DNA of 64,000 nucleotides from Actinomadura sp. WMMA1423 (GCF_006547145.1 NZ_CP041244.1:7068001-7132000); one strand, 5' to 3'; shown: positions 31,119 to 39,948, counted from the stretch's first letter. The notes: generated by a model from the sequence alone, not told the origin. Made by a program: numbers and translations.

Positions 31119-31270
31119 GCGCCCTACGACCGCTCGCGCAGGTCGGCAGCGGTTCCGGCACGGCCGGGCGGGCGATCAGGACGGGCGCGCGGTGGGCCGT
31201 CGCCCCGGTTTCGGGTGCGCCCCCCGGGCGGGGGCGTCGCCGCTGCTCTTCCGCCGCGACCGCCCCCGGG
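31119..31270. other. Non-coding gap
   Basis: This 152-bp gap lies between the convergent NmrA-like gene and the DUF3592 gene. It is G+C-rich with C/G runs (CCCCCCGGGCGGGGG near 31220) that could fold as a weak terminator. I see no gene in it. Confidence 0.4.
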
Positions 31271-32806
31271 TCACAGCATGACGGCTCCCGCGACGGCCGC
31301 CGACGCGATGGTGAGGAGGGCCGCGACGTTGACCACGATGTCCGTCCTCAAGGAGCGCTGGTCGGCCGCGTGGTCCAGGGTGAGGACGGCAGGGTCCGCC
31401 GGTGCGTAGTGGACCGTGAGCTCCCGGCCGCGCGCGCCGGCCGAGTCCGGCATTCGACGGGTGACCAGGGCGGTGACGGCGGTGCCCTCCCGGGTGGTGA
31501 ACGCGATGACCGGAGTGAGGGTGGTGGAGGTGCTGCCTTCCCCGTCGGTGCCGACGTCCTTGAGCACCGCGACGACCCGGCCCCGGACGGCGACCATTGA
31601 GGCCAGCGTCTCGCTCCGGCGGCGCTTGTCGCGGATGTTCCCGGGCAGGTGGAAGGCGCCGTAGACGGCCCAGGGTCCGCAGAGGCCGATCAGCGCCCAG
31701 GGCCAGCCCCGGTCGATCGCGGCGGCGACCACGATCCCGACGTAGATCAGGAAGAGCGCGGAGTTCGGCACCCCCAGCCCGCGGCCGTTCTCCCGGGGAC
31801 GGTCGGTGAACCGGAAGGCGTGCGGCCGTCCACGCGGGTAGTGGACTCCGATCTCGCGGCCCGTCCACGCGGCGGTGATCATCTCGCCTCGGTCACCGTC
31901 GTTGGTCACGATGACCTCCTGCCCGCCGGACGGACCGCGGTAGGAGACGACCACCGGCACTCCGCCCTTCCCGGAGCCGCCGTGCCGGGGCTCGCGCACC
32001 CGCTCGATCCGCCCCGTGAGCCGGACCGTCCGCTGCGCCCGGGTCATCCCGGCCAGTGACAGCCCGTAGCCGAGCAGCGCGACCGTCCCCAGCACCGCGC
32101 ACCCCAGCGCGAGGTAGCCGTGCCAGCCCAGATGCCCTGCCCCTGCCCCTTCGTGCAGGGGACGCCCGGCGCCGCCCTGGTCGAACATCTCGGCTCGGAA
32201 GAGCAGGACCACGGCGGCGGCCCCGAGCAGCAAGCCGAGGAACGCGGCGAAACCGGCGGCACCGCCCCCTGGGGGGTCGCTCGCGAGAGCAGGCCCGGGT
32301 GCGGAGTCGATGCGGGCCTCGGCCGCCCGCTCCTCCCACTCGGGGGTGGGCCGCTTGACGATCCTCACCTGCCACGGCCGGTCCGGTGGGTACTCGACCA
32401 CCAGGACGACGTTCGGCCGGTAGGCGCCGAGGTCGACGCGGTCGATCTCCTGCCTGGTCTCGACGCGGTACGCGGGCGCCCCGTCCGGCGCCACGGTGAG
32501 GTCGAAGCGCACCGGGACGCCACCGTCCTCACTTTCGAGGACCTCCAGGCTCTCGACCGCGGCCAGGGCCGTGCGGGGCGCGACGGCGGCCTCCCGGCGA
32601 CGTCGCGGCACACCGGCGAGGAAGACGAGCAGGCCGTGGACCACGGGCAGCCCCACACCCGCGACGATCAGCGGCGCCCTCCCGATGCCGAGGCCGACGA
32701 CGAAGGCGGCCACCCCCGTCCCCCACACTCCGCCCGTCAGGAACCCCCGGGCGAGGTCGACGGCAGGCCGGCGCGCGGGCGGCGCCGTCGTCGTGGTGAT
32801 CGCCAT
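31271..32806 (-). CDS. DUF3592-type multi-pass membrane protein
   Basis: A 511-residue membrane protein with about seven hydrophobic segments (near 22-42, 46-66, 190-210, 230-255, 350-368, 372-390 and 490-511). Two soluble beta-rich parts follow the DUF3592 pattern: ARGRVVAVLKDVG...TPVIAFTTREG and the end motif VHYAPADPAVLTLD, with an earlier related copy (RLTGRIERVRE...VVVSYRGPSGG...IGVHYPRGRPHAFRF). So the protein seems to contain two DUF3592-like units. Function is unknown; such proteins are often linked to envelope or signalling. It is a single gene. Confidence 0.72.
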   Translation of the reverse strand: MAITTTTAPPARRPAVDLARGFLTGGVWGTGVAAFVVGLGIGRAPLIVAGVGLPVVHGLLVFLAGVPRRRREAAVAPRTALAAVESLEVLESEDGGVPVRFDLTVAPDGAPAYRVETRQEIDRVDLGAYRPNVVLVVEYPPDRPWQVRIVKRPTPEWEERAAEARIDSAPGPALASDPPGGGAAGFAAFLGLLLGAAAVVLLFRAEMFDQGGAGRPLHEGAGAGHLGWHGYLALGCAVLGTVALLGYGLSLAGMTRAQRTVRLTGRIERVREPRHGGSGKGGVPVVVSYRGPSGGQEVIVTNDGDRGEMITAAWTGREIGVHYPRGRPHAFRFTDRPRENGRGLGVPNSALFLIYVGIVVAAAIDRGWPWALIGLCGPWAVYGAFHLPGNIRDKRRRSETLASMVAVRGRVVAVLKDVGTDGEGSTSTTLTPVIAFTTREGTAVTALVTRRMPDSAGARGRELTVHYAPADPAVLTLDHAADQRSLRTDIVVNVAALLTIASAAVAGAVML

Positions 32807-32890
32807 ACGGCGATTGTGTCGGCCCCGGGGCGACGACCGACAGACCCTTCGGCGAACTTCGTCCGCGGCGACCGCGACCGGCTGGACGTC

Positions 32891-33403
32891 CTACGGCTGC
32901 CCGCCTTCGGCCAGGCGCCGGAGGCGGGCGTCGTACTCGGCCATCGGCGTCAGCCCGACCTCGGCGCGGCGCTCGTCGAGGCGGTCCGGGTCCTCGATCG
33001 GCCGCGGCCCGTAGCCGGCCTCGGTCATGTCGTACTGCGTCCCGTACAGCTGGGGGAGCCCGGCGTTCACCCGGACGCGGTCCTCCAGGTAGGCGAGGTC
33101 CTTGCGGTCGGCGTCCCCGGCCTCGACCGCCTCGCGCATCGCCTCGAGGAACCCGCGCTGGAGGCCCGGCCGCCGGTCGGCGTGCTGGGCGAGCAGCCAG
33201 GCCGCGTGCGCCGCCTCCGGGCCGACCGCCGCGACGCCGGGCCATCCGTGCCGGCGGACGGCACGGGCCAGCCACGCGGTGTTGCGCAGGTCGGTCCAGA
33301 GGAAGCGCAGCCCCTGCACGATCGTCAGCCGTCCATTGGGCGTGGCCGCCTCCCGGACCCGCTGGTCCCGCTCGGCGCGCCGTAACAGTTCGTCCCGCAG
33401 CAT
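32891..33403 (-). CDS. DUF6624 family protein
   Basis: A 170-residue protein recognised as DUF6624-like from WLLAQHADRRPGLQRGFLEAM, the helix DADRKDLAYLEDRVRV and GLPQLYGTQYDM, followed by RPIEDPDRLDERRAEVGL. These phrases recur across actinobacterial members. The family is small, soluble and of unknown function. It is on the same strand as the upstream ligase region but 31 bases past that gene's stop, so co-transcription with the acyl-CoA ligase at 33435 is possible. Confidence 0.8.
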   Translation of the reverse strand: MLRDELLRRAERDQRVREAATPNGRLTIVQGLRFLWTDLRNTAWLARAVRRHGWPGVAAVGPEAAHAAWLLAQHADRRPGLQRGFLEAMREAVEAGDADRKDLAYLEDRVRVNAGLPQLYGTQYDMTEAGYGPRPIEDPDRLDERRAEVGLTPMAEYDARLRRLAEGGQP

Positions 33404-33434
33404 GCCTCCACTATCGCCAGAAGGAGAGCCCGGG

Positions 33435-35042
33435 TCAGAGGACCTCGGCCTCGACCTGCCTGCGCAGCACCTTCCCGGTCGCGTTGCGGGGGAGCGGGTC
33501 GGTGGTGATCTGCCAGCGGGACGGGACCTTGAAGTAGGCGAGCCGCTCCCGCGCGAAGGCCGCCAGATCCTCGGCGGCGGGCGGGGCGTCGGCGAAGACG
33601 GCGACCGCGGCGACCTCCTGGCCGAGGTCGGGGTGCGGGACGCCGATGACGATGCTCTCGCGCAGCCCCGGGAACTCGGCGAGGACGTTCTCGACCTCCG
33701 CCGGGTAGACGTTCTCCCCGCCGCGGATGATCAGGTCGGAGCGGCGGGTGGTGAGCCGCAGCCGGCCCCGCTCGACCATGCCGATGTCGCCGGTGTGCAG
33801 CCACCGGTCGGCGTCGAACGCGCGGGCGGTGGCCTCGGGGTCGCGCCAGTAGCCGACCATGTTGTAGGCGCTGCGGACGCAGACCTCGCCCTCGACCCCC
33901 TCGGGCAGCGGCTCGTTGTCCGGCCCGCGGATCTCCAGCTGCACCCCGATCGACGGGCGGCCGAGCGTCCCCGGCGCCTCCGCCAGGTCGGCGGGGGTGG
34001 CGGTGGACACGCCGGTGCACGACTCGGTGAGCCCGTAGCTGTCGACCAGGCCGCCCTTCGCGGGCGGGAACACCGCGCGCAGCCGCTCCTTGAACGCCGG
34101 CGAGGACGGCGCGGTGGCCAGCGAGAACGCCGTGAGCGAGGAGACGTCGTACTTCGACAGGTCGCCATGCTCGATCATCCGGTTCGCCATGGTGGGGACG
34201 GCGCCCCAGTTCGTCACGCGCTCCCGCTCGATGAGGCCGAGCACCCTGTCCACGTCGAAGCCGCCCTCGTGCATGATCACGGCGGAGCCGGTGGCGAGCC
34301 GGGGCACGGCGAGGTTGTGCAGGCAGGCGATGTGGAACAGCGGCAGCGCCAGCAGGTAGCGGCGGGACGCGGGGTCCACCGGGTCGCCGAAGGCGCGCAT
34401 CAGGGCGTCGTTGAACCGGTGGTACTCGATCACCGAGGTCAGGTTCCGGTGCGAGTGGACGGCCCCCTTCGGACGTCCCGACGTGCCGCTCGTGTAGAGG
34501 ATGATCGCCGGGTCGTCCTCGGCGACCTCCGGCGGCTCCAGGACGGCGCCGGGATAGCGGCGCGTGAGCGAGGGGACGTCCCGCTCGACGGTCAGCACGT
34601 CCTCGGAGATCAGCGCGGCCCGCTTCTCGTCGGCGATGACGACCTTCGGGTCGGTGTGGCCCAGGGCGTACTCGATCTCGCGGGGCGCCCACCAGGCGTT
34701 GTAGCCGACCGCGACGGCGCCGGCGGCGATCGCCGCCCAGAACGAGATGATCCACTCGGGGCTGTTCGCCGCGTCGATCGCGATGCGGTCCCCCGGCCGC
34801 ACGCCGAGGTCGTCCCGCAGCGCCTTCGCCATGGAGGCGACGGCGGCGGCGTGGTCGGCGAAGCTCAGCCGCCGGTCGGCGGTGACGATGTAGTCGCGGT
34901 CGCCGTGGGACGCGGAGCCGGCGAGCACCTCGCCGAGGCTGCGGGCGCGGTTCGCGAACACCGGGATCCGGACGCCGAACACCTCCTCCTCCCGGAGTTC
35001 GAACTCGCCGCCGGGACCGGTCAGCTTCTGGACGATCTCCAT
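33435..35042 (-). CDS. Acyl-CoA ligase (ANL superfamily)
   Basis: A 535-residue AMP-dependent acyl-CoA synthetase. It has the P-loop LYTSGTSGRPKGAV, LPLFHIACLH, YGLTESC, the hinge LHTGDIGMVERGRLRLTTRRSD, IIRGGENVYPAEVENVL and C-terminal PRNATGKVLRR with the adenylation Lys. It is complete and of standard length. It is not FadD17-like or FadD3-like; it is closer to general medium/long-chain or aryl-acid ligases. A strong copy of the 15-bp palindrome lies about 67 bases upstream of ATG 35042, which ties it to the steroid regulon. Confidence 0.85.
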   Translation of the reverse strand: MEIVQKLTGPGGEFELREEEVFGVRIPVFANRARSLGEVLAGSASHGDRDYIVTADRRLSFADHAAAVASMAKALRDDLGVRPGDRIAIDAANSPEWIISFWAAIAAGAVAVGYNAWWAPREIEYALGHTDPKVVIADEKRAALISEDVLTVERDVPSLTRRYPGAVLEPPEVAEDDPAIILYTSGTSGRPKGAVHSHRNLTSVIEYHRFNDALMRAFGDPVDPASRRYLLALPLFHIACLHNLAVPRLATGSAVIMHEGGFDVDRVLGLIERERVTNWGAVPTMANRMIEHGDLSKYDVSSLTAFSLATAPSSPAFKERLRAVFPPAKGGLVDSYGLTESCTGVSTATPADLAEAPGTLGRPSIGVQLEIRGPDNEPLPEGVEGEVCVRSAYNMVGYWRDPEATARAFDADRWLHTGDIGMVERGRLRLTTRRSDLIIRGGENVYPAEVENVLAEFPGLRESIVIGVPHPDLGQEVAAVAVFADAPPAAEDLAAFARERLAYFKVPSRWQITTDPLPRNATGKVLRRQVEAEVL

Positions 35043-35108
35043 CGGACCCCCTCCTCCTCGCCGGACGCGCTCATTGTCGGCCGCCCCACCACGGGCTTCA
35101 CCAGGGGA

Positions 35109-35123
35109 TTCCGCTCAGCGGGA
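35109..35123. promoter_or_regulatory. 15-bp palindrome copy upstream of the acyl-CoA ligase
   Basis: TTCCGCTCAGCGGGA is a 13-of-14 match to the family consensus, 67 bases before the start at 35042. Confidence 0.6.
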
Positions 35124-35164
35124 CGGCCGCGGCACCTCCTTTCGAGGGGGTTTCCGGGAAGGCC

Positions 35165-35213
35165 GCCCCTCCCCGGCCACCGTCCGGGCGCGGTCCGGTG
35201 ATCGGGGAGGGGC
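35165..35213. terminator. Terminator after the secreted Cys-rich protein gene
   Basis: GCCCCTCCCCG (35165-35175) pairs with CGGGGAGGGGC (35203-35213) just past the minus-strand stop at 35220. The inner bases can extend the stem with GGCCACCG against CGGTCCGG-like pairing. Confidence 0.65.
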
Positions 35214-35219
35214 AGGGCC

Positions 35220-35732
35220 CTAGTAGGTGATGCACGCCCTGGGCGGGCGGTACCTGTCGGTGGTCGGGTGGAACACCGTGGCGATCACCGGCATCGGGGT
35301 CGCGGCGCACCACTTCTGCCTGCCCTTCCGGTTGGGCTTGTAGAGCACGACGTCGCACCAGCTGGCCCTGGCGCACATGCGCTGCTTGCCGCCGAGCGAC
35401 CCGCCGTTCTTCGTGCCGCTGACATAGACGGTCATCGTGGTCCGCCGAGTGCACTCGACGTAGGCGCGGAGCCTGATCTTCGACCCCGAGTTGACGCTGG
35501 CGTAGGTCCGGCACTTCGTCTTCGGCATCATGGTGTTGTTGAGCCGGAACCACGCGCTCCACGCCTGGTTGCTGGCCTTGATGGTCACGCCGTCGCCCTG
35601 GGACGAGGCGTGGGCCAGGGCGGATCTCGCCGGCACGCCGGCCGGTGCGTCGGCCGACGCGGCGGGTGCGATCGCGACTGAAGCGGCCGCGGCGAGCGAC
35701 GCCATGGCCAGTTTTCGGACGGTAGACGGCAA
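35220..35732 (-). CDS. Small secreted Cys-containing protein of unknown function
   Basis: A 170-residue exported protein. Using the TTG at 35732 gives a proper signal peptide with a basic n-region (PSTVRK), a hydrophobic core and an ASADA cleavage site; GGAG lies 9 bases before the TTG. ATG 35705 would drop the basic residues. The mature part has Cys in KCRTYASV, VECTRR, RMCARASWCDV, KWCAATP and RACITY, enough for about three disulfides, and is rich in Thr/Arg. It resembles actinobacterial secreted proteins of no known role; I do not recognise a family. Confidence 0.65.
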   Translation of the reverse strand: MPSTVRKLAMASLAAAASVAIAPAASADAPAGVPARSALAHASSQGDGVTIKASNQAWSAWFRLNNTMMPKTKCRTYASVNSGSKIRLRAYVECTRRTTMTVYVSGTKNGGSLGGKQRMCARASWCDVVLYKPNRKGRQKWCAATPMPVIATVFHPTTDRYRPPRACITY

Positions 35733-36086
35733 CGAACTGCTCCTTTCAACGAGCGATGAAAGGAAGCCAAACAGCGGTGCGTCTCCGCCGGGTCCGCGCG
35801 CCGTCTCCCGGGTGCCTCCGGGGCGTCTCCGTCACAGGGGTGCCGGCGCACTTTCCGAAAAGGAGGGGGCCACCGGGGAGTACCGCCGACCGGGACGGCC
35901 TCGGGGCCTTTCACCCCAGTGGCTCCCGGTGAGCGGGATCGGGCCCTTCGTACCGTCCCCGTCACACGACCATGAGCTCCCACCAGGACTGAGCCGGAGG
36001 CGCCTCCCAACGGAGGCGCCGGCTGATCCAGCCTGGGGCGCGGCGGCCGGGGTGGGCGCGGAGCAGGACTGAGCGGAGTGGAGCGC
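35733..36086. other. Divergent control region with a palindrome copy and a stem-loop
   Basis: A 354-bp gap between the secreted protein gene and the SDR gene. It holds a strong 15-bp palindrome copy at 35924-35938 and a stem-loop at 35999-36020 (GGCGCCTCC, loop CAAC, GGAGGCGCC), which could act as an attenuator or mRNA stabiliser for the SDR transcript. I see no credible gene. Confidence 0.5.
35924..35938. promoter_or_regulatory. 15-bp palindrome copy upstream of the SDR gene
   Basis: TCCCGGTGAGCGGGA matches the degenerate family consensus fully and lies about 150 bases before the SDR start. Confidence 0.6.
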
Positions 36087-36848
36087 ATGGGAAGCCTCAG
36101 CGGCAAGGTCGCCATCGTCACCGGGGCCGGACAGGGCGTCGGGCAGGGCATCGCGCTCGCCCTGGCGTCGGAGGGCGCCGCGATAGCCGCGCTCGGCCGG
36201 ACGCGGGCCAAGCTCGACGCGACGTGCGAGATGGTCCGGGAGCGGGGAGCCGAGGCCGGCGCGTTCGTCTGCGACGTCGCCGAGACCGATGAGATCCCCG
36301 CGGTGGTCGAAAGGGTCGCGGAGGCGTTCGGCGGCATCGACATCCTCGTCAACAACGCCTACTCCGGCGCCTACGGCCCGCTGCTGGAGCTGAGCGACCG
36401 CGCGTTCCGGAAGGGGTTCACGACCGGCCCGTTCGCCGCGTTCGCGTTCATGAAGGCATGCCATCCGCACATGAAGGCGCGTGGCGGCGGCAGCATCGTC
36501 AACCTCGTCACCTCCGCCATGGTCCGCTGGGACCCGGCGACCTTCGGCGCCTACGCCGCCGCCAAGCAGGCGCTCCGCTCGCTGACCCGCACGGCCGCCG
36601 CCGAGTGGGGCCCGGACGGGATCCGCGCCAACAACATCGCCCCGCACGCCCTGTCGCCGGGGCTGAAGTGGTGGGCGGAGACGAACCCCGAGGCGGCCGA
36701 GGAGTTCCGCAGGACGATCCCGCTCGGCTACATCGGCGACTGCGAGGACGACATCGGCAGGGCGGTGGTGACGCTCGTCCAGCCCGCCATGCGCTACCTC
36801 ACCGGCGCGACGATCCCGCTCGACGGCGGCCAGGCCTACTTCGGCTGA
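36087..36848 (+). CDS. SDR-family oxidoreductase
   Basis: A 253-residue SDR. It has VAIVTGAGQGVGQGIALAL (about 8-26), LGRTRAKLD, FVCDVAETDEI, NNAYSGAYG (in place of NNAG), Ser in NLVTSAMVRW, and YAAAK. The end GATIPLDGGQAYFG is the usual substrate-loop tail. ATG 36087 is chosen because GGAG sits eight bases upstream; GTG 36078 is an alternative. It precedes the large side-chain operon but is separated from it by the 37-bp inverted repeat, so it is probably its own unit under the same control. It likely oxidises or reduces a steroid hydroxyl or acyl-CoA. Confidence 0.83.
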   Translation: MGSLSGKVAIVTGAGQGVGQGIALALASEGAAIAALGRTRAKLDATCEMVRERGAEAGAFVCDVAETDEIPAVVERVAEAFGGIDILVNNAYSGAYGPLLELSDRAFRKGFTTGPFAAFAFMKACHPHMKARGGGSIVNLVTSAMVRWDPATFGAYAAAKQALRSLTRTAAAEWGPDGIRANNIAPHALSPGLKWWAETNPEAAEEFRRTIPLGYIGDCEDDIGRAVVTLVQPAMRYLTGATIPLDGGQAYFG

Positions 36849-36949
36849 TCCGGCACCCGCGGCCCGCCCCGGCTTCCGGCCGCCCGGTCGCCTCCGGCCG
36901 GACCGGCGGCGACACGTCCCCCCGCCTGGCGCGTTCGGCGGCTCGATGC

Positions 36950-36964
36950 TCCCGGTCAGCGGGA
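36950..36964. promoter_or_regulatory. 15-bp palindrome copy upstream of the side-chain operon
   Basis: TCCCGGTCAGCGGGA matches the degenerate family consensus fully, 59 bases before the OYE gene start. It overlaps the left arm of the 37-bp inverted repeat. Confidence 0.6.
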
Positions 36965-36992
36965 TGTCCGGAGTGCCCGGACATCCCGCTGA
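36956..36992. promoter_or_regulatory. Perfect 37-bp inverted repeat upstream of the side-chain operon
   Basis: TCAGCGGGATGTCCGG (36956-36971) and CCGGACATCCCGCTGA (36977-36992) are perfect 16-bp arms around AGTGC. The outer ends reuse half-sites of the 15-bp palindrome, so two operators appear to face each other. It could also fold as a hairpin if transcribed and then terminate read-through from the SDR gene. Confidence 0.65.
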
Positions 36993-37022
36993 TTAACGTC
37001 TAGTCCGGATGGAGGACTCCGA

Positions 37023-38255
37023 ATGAACGACCCGACCCGCCCGCAGGCCGGCTCCCCGGACCGCCCTGGGCCCGACGTGTTCGCGCCCGCCACGCTGGGG
37101 CCGGTCACGCTGCGGAACCGCACGATCAAGGCGGCGACGTACGAGGGGCTGACCAGGGACGGCCAGGTCACCGACGCGCTGATCGACTTCCATGTCCGGC
37201 ACGCGCGCGGCGGCGTCGCGATGACCACCGTCGCGTACTGCGCGGTCGCGCCGGAGGGCCGCACCGACCGCCGGCAGATCCACTGGCGGGACGAGGCGAT
37301 GCCCGGCCTGCGCAGGCTGACCGACGCCGTGCACGCGGAGGGAGCGGCCGTCCAGGCGCAGATCGGGCACGCCGGCCCGGTCGCCAACGCCAGGAGCAAC
37401 GGGCTCCCCGCGCTGGCGCCCAGCCGCCATTTCCACCTGACCACGCAGACCGTGGCGAAGGCCGCCACGCACGCGGACCTGGAGCGCATCGTCGAGGCGC
37501 ACGGCCGCGCGGGCGGGATGGCGGTCGAGGCGGGGTTCGACTCCGTCGAGATCCACATGGGGCACAACTACCTGACGAGCTCGTTCCTCAGCCCCAAGCT
37601 CAACCACCGCGGGGACGAGTACGGCGGGTCGCTGGAGAACCGCGCCCGGCTCGCGCGCGACATCGGCCGCGCCGTCCGCGACGCCGTGGGCGACCGCATC
37701 GCGATCACCGCGAAGCTCAACATGGACGACGGCGTCCCCGGCGGCTTCTGGATCGACGAGGCCATCCAGGTGGCGCGGTGGCTGGAGGCGGACGGCACGG
37801 TCGACGCCCTCCAGATGACCGCCGGAAGCTCCCTGCTCAACCCCATGTACCTGTTCAAGGGCGACGCGCCGCTGCACGAGTTCGCCGCCGTCATGAAACA
37901 GCCGACCAGGCTCGGGATCAAGCTGATCGGCAGGCGCTTCCTGAAGTCCTACCCCTACGAGGACCTCTACCTGCTCAGGGACGCCCGGCAGATCCGCGCC
38001 GCGGTGAGGCTGCCGATGATCCTGCTGGGCGGCGTCACCGACAGGGCGGGCATGGACACCGCGATGGCCGAGGGCTTCCAGTTCGTCGCGATGGCCCGCG
38101 CCCTGCTGCGCGAGCCCGACCTGATCAACCGGATCGAGGAGGAGCCCGCGACCGGGTCGCTGTGCATCCACTGCAACAAGTGCATGACCGCGATCTACGG
38201 CGGCACCCACTGCGTCCTGTCCACCGAGCCCGCCTGGGGCGCCGCGAGTGCGTGA
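37023..38255 (+). CDS. Old-yellow-enzyme family NADH:flavin oxidoreductase
   Basis: A 410-residue FMN-dependent TIM-barrel enzyme of the OYE/2,4-dienoyl-CoA reductase group. Landmarks are NRTIKAATYEGL, YCAVAPEGR, QIGHAGPVA, EIHMGHNYLTSSFLSPKLNHR, YGGSLENRARL and the phosphate-binding LLGGVTDRAGMDTAMAEGF. Its C-terminus keeps CIHCNKCMTAIYGGTHC, the cysteine pattern of 2,4-dienoyl-CoA reductases that bind a 4Fe-4S cluster, but the NAD-binding domains are absent. It is the first gene of the side-chain operon. It may reduce an enoyl group on ring A or the side chain. Confidence 0.83.
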   Translation: MNDPTRPQAGSPDRPGPDVFAPATLGPVTLRNRTIKAATYEGLTRDGQVTDALIDFHVRHARGGVAMTTVAYCAVAPEGRTDRRQIHWRDEAMPGLRRLTDAVHAEGAAVQAQIGHAGPVANARSNGLPALAPSRHFHLTTQTVAKAATHADLERIVEAHGRAGGMAVEAGFDSVEIHMGHNYLTSSFLSPKLNHRGDEYGGSLENRARLARDIGRAVRDAVGDRIAITAKLNMDDGVPGGFWIDEAIQVARWLEADGTVDALQMTAGSSLLNPMYLFKGDAPLHEFAAVMKQPTRLGIKLIGRRFLKSYPYEDLYLLRDARQIRAAVRLPMILLGGVTDRAGMDTAMAEGFQFVAMARALLREPDLINRIEEEPATGSLCIHCNKCMTAIYGGTHCVLSTEPAWGAASA

Positions 38256-39948
38256 CGAGACGATCGCGGCGATGCTGCTCGCCAGGCTGGGGGACGACCG
38301 CCCCGGCCTGCGCAGCCGCGAGCGGACCTGGTCGTGGGACGAGGTGGTCCGCGAGAGCGCCGCCCGCGCGTCCCTGGCCCGCGAACTACGCCGTGACGGG
38401 ACTGTCTCTGGTGGGGGGCCGACCCCCCACGCCCCCCGGAACAGCCCGTTCCATATCGGTGTGCTCCTGGAGAACGTCCCCGAGTACGTCCTGTGGCTCG
38501 GCGCGGCGGCGCTGGGCGGCGCGACGATCGTCGGCATCAACTCCACCCGGACCGGCGCCTACCTGGAGCAGGAGGTCCGGCACACCGACCTCCGGCTCGT
38601 CGTCACCGACCGGGCGGGGCTGAAGCTGCTGGACGGCCTCGACATCGGCGTCCCGCGCGACCGCTTCCTCCTGGTCGACGACGACGGCTACCCGGAGCTG
38701 GTCGCCTCCCACGCCTGCGAGCCGGAAGCGGACGAGTCGGTCACCCCGGAGACGCAGATGCTCCTGCTGTTCACCTCCGGGACGACCGGCGCCTCGAAGG
38801 CGGCGCGCTGCTCGCAGGGGAGGCTCGCCGAGCTCGGCCGCGACAACAGCGCCAAGTACGACGTCAGGCGCGAGGACGTCAGCTACTGCTCGATGCCGCT
38901 GTTCCACGGCAACGCGCTGATGGCGCTGTGGGCGCCCTCGCTGGCGGTCGGCGCGACCGTGGTCCTGGGGAGGAGGTTCTCCGCGTCCGGGTTCCTGCCG
39001 GACGTCCGCCACTACGGCGCGACGTTCTTCACCTACGTCGGCAAGGCCATCGGCTACGTCCTCGCCACGCCCGAGCAGCCGGACGACGCCGACAACACGC
39101 TCACCCACGGGTTCGGGACGGAGGCGTCCCCGGAGGACAAGGCCGAGTTCCTGCGCCGCTTCGGCGCGCGGCTGGTCGAGGGCTACGGGTCCAGCGAGAG
39201 CGCCGGAATGATCAAGCAGGATCCGCAGGCGCCGCCGACCGCGCTCGGGCGGCCCGCCCGCGACGGCGTGCGCGTCGTCAACCCCGAGACGCGCGAGACC
39301 TGCGCGCCCGCCGTCCTGGACGAGCACGGCCGCGTCACCAACGCCGAGGCCGCCGTCGGCGAGATCGTCGACGTGGACGGCGCGGCCAGGTTCGAGGGCT
39401 ACTACAACGATCCGGAGGCCGACGCCGAGCGGGTCAGGCACGGCTGGTACTGGACGGGCGACCTCGGCTACGTCGACGGCGACGGCTTCCTGTACTTCGG
39501 CGGGCGGTCCGGCGACTGGATCCGGGTGGACTCGGAGAACATCTCCGCCCTGCACACCCAGAACGTCGTCCGCCGCCACCCGAGGATCGTGGACGCGGTC
39601 GCGTTCGGCGTCCCCGACCCGCGCTCCGGCGACCAGGTGATGGCGGCGATAGAGATCCCCGAGGGCGTCGAGTTCGACGACCTTGACCTGCCCGGCTTCC
39701 TGGCCCGCCAGGACGACCTCGGCACCAAGGGCGCGCCGCGCTTCGTGCGCGTCTCGCACGCGCTGCCGACGACCGGCTCGGGAAAGCTCAAGAAGAAGGA
39801 GCTCCAGCTCGACGGCTGGCGCACCGCCGACCCCGTGTTCCGGTGGGCGGGCCGGGGCTCGCCGCAGTACGTCCGGATGACCGAGGCGGACAAGGCCGCG
39901 CTGCGCGAGGAGTTCGCCGCAGCGGGCCGCGGGCGCTTCCTCCCCTGA
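38248..39948 (+). CDS. Steroid acyl-CoA ligase, FadD17-like, with an in-frame insertion
   Basis: A 566-residue paralogue of the FadD17-like ligase at 12852. It has the P-loop FTSGTTGASKAA, MPLFHGNALMA, RRFSASGFLPDVRHYG, YVGKAIGYVLATPEQPDDADN, YGSSES and a C-terminal GSGKLKKKE. It starts with GTG 38248, overlapping the OYE stop by eight bases. Between RASLARELR and FHIGVLLEN it holds about 19 extra residues (rich in G, P, T and H) that the paralogue lacks. They are encoded by a 54-bp palindromic element. Whether the insertion leaves activity intact is unknown; it lies near the N-terminus in a surface-like loop. Confidence 0.82.
   Translation: MRDETIAAMLLARLGDDRPGLRSRERTWSWDEVVRESAARASLARELRRDGTVSGGGPTPHAPRNSPFHIGVLLENVPEYVLWLGAAALGGATIVGINSTRTGAYLEQEVRHTDLRLVVTDRAGLKLLDGLDIGVPRDRFLLVDDDGYPELVASHACEPEADESVTPETQMLLLFTSGTTGASKAARCSQGRLAELGRDNSAKYDVRREDVSYCSMPLFHGNALMALWAPSLAVGATVVLGRRFSASGFLPDVRHYGATFFTYVGKAIGYVLATPEQPDDADNTLTHGFGTEASPEDKAEFLRRFGARLVEGYGSSESAGMIKQDPQAPPTALGRPARDGVRVVNPETRETCAPAVLDEHGRVTNAEAAVGEIVDVDGAARFEGYYNDPEADAERVRHGWYWTGDLGYVDGDGFLYFGGRSGDWIRVDSENISALHTQNVVRRHPRIVDAVAFGVPDPRSGDQVMAAIEIPEGVEFDDLDLPGFLARQDDLGTKGAPRFVRVSHALPTTGSGKLKKKELQLDGWRTADPVFRWAGRGSPQYVRMTEADKAALREEFAAAGRGRFLP
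38396..38449. repeat. REP/MITE-like palindromic element inside a fadD17-like gene
   Basis: A 54-bp imperfect palindrome. Outer arms are ACGGG-A-CTGT (38396-38405) and ACAG-CCCGT (38441-38449); the inner hairpin is GTGGGGGG (38411-38418), loop CCGA, CCCCCCAC (38423-38430), followed by CCCCCC. Its length is a multiple of three and the reading frame stays open. The paralogous gene at 12852 lacks it. Confidence 0.65.
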
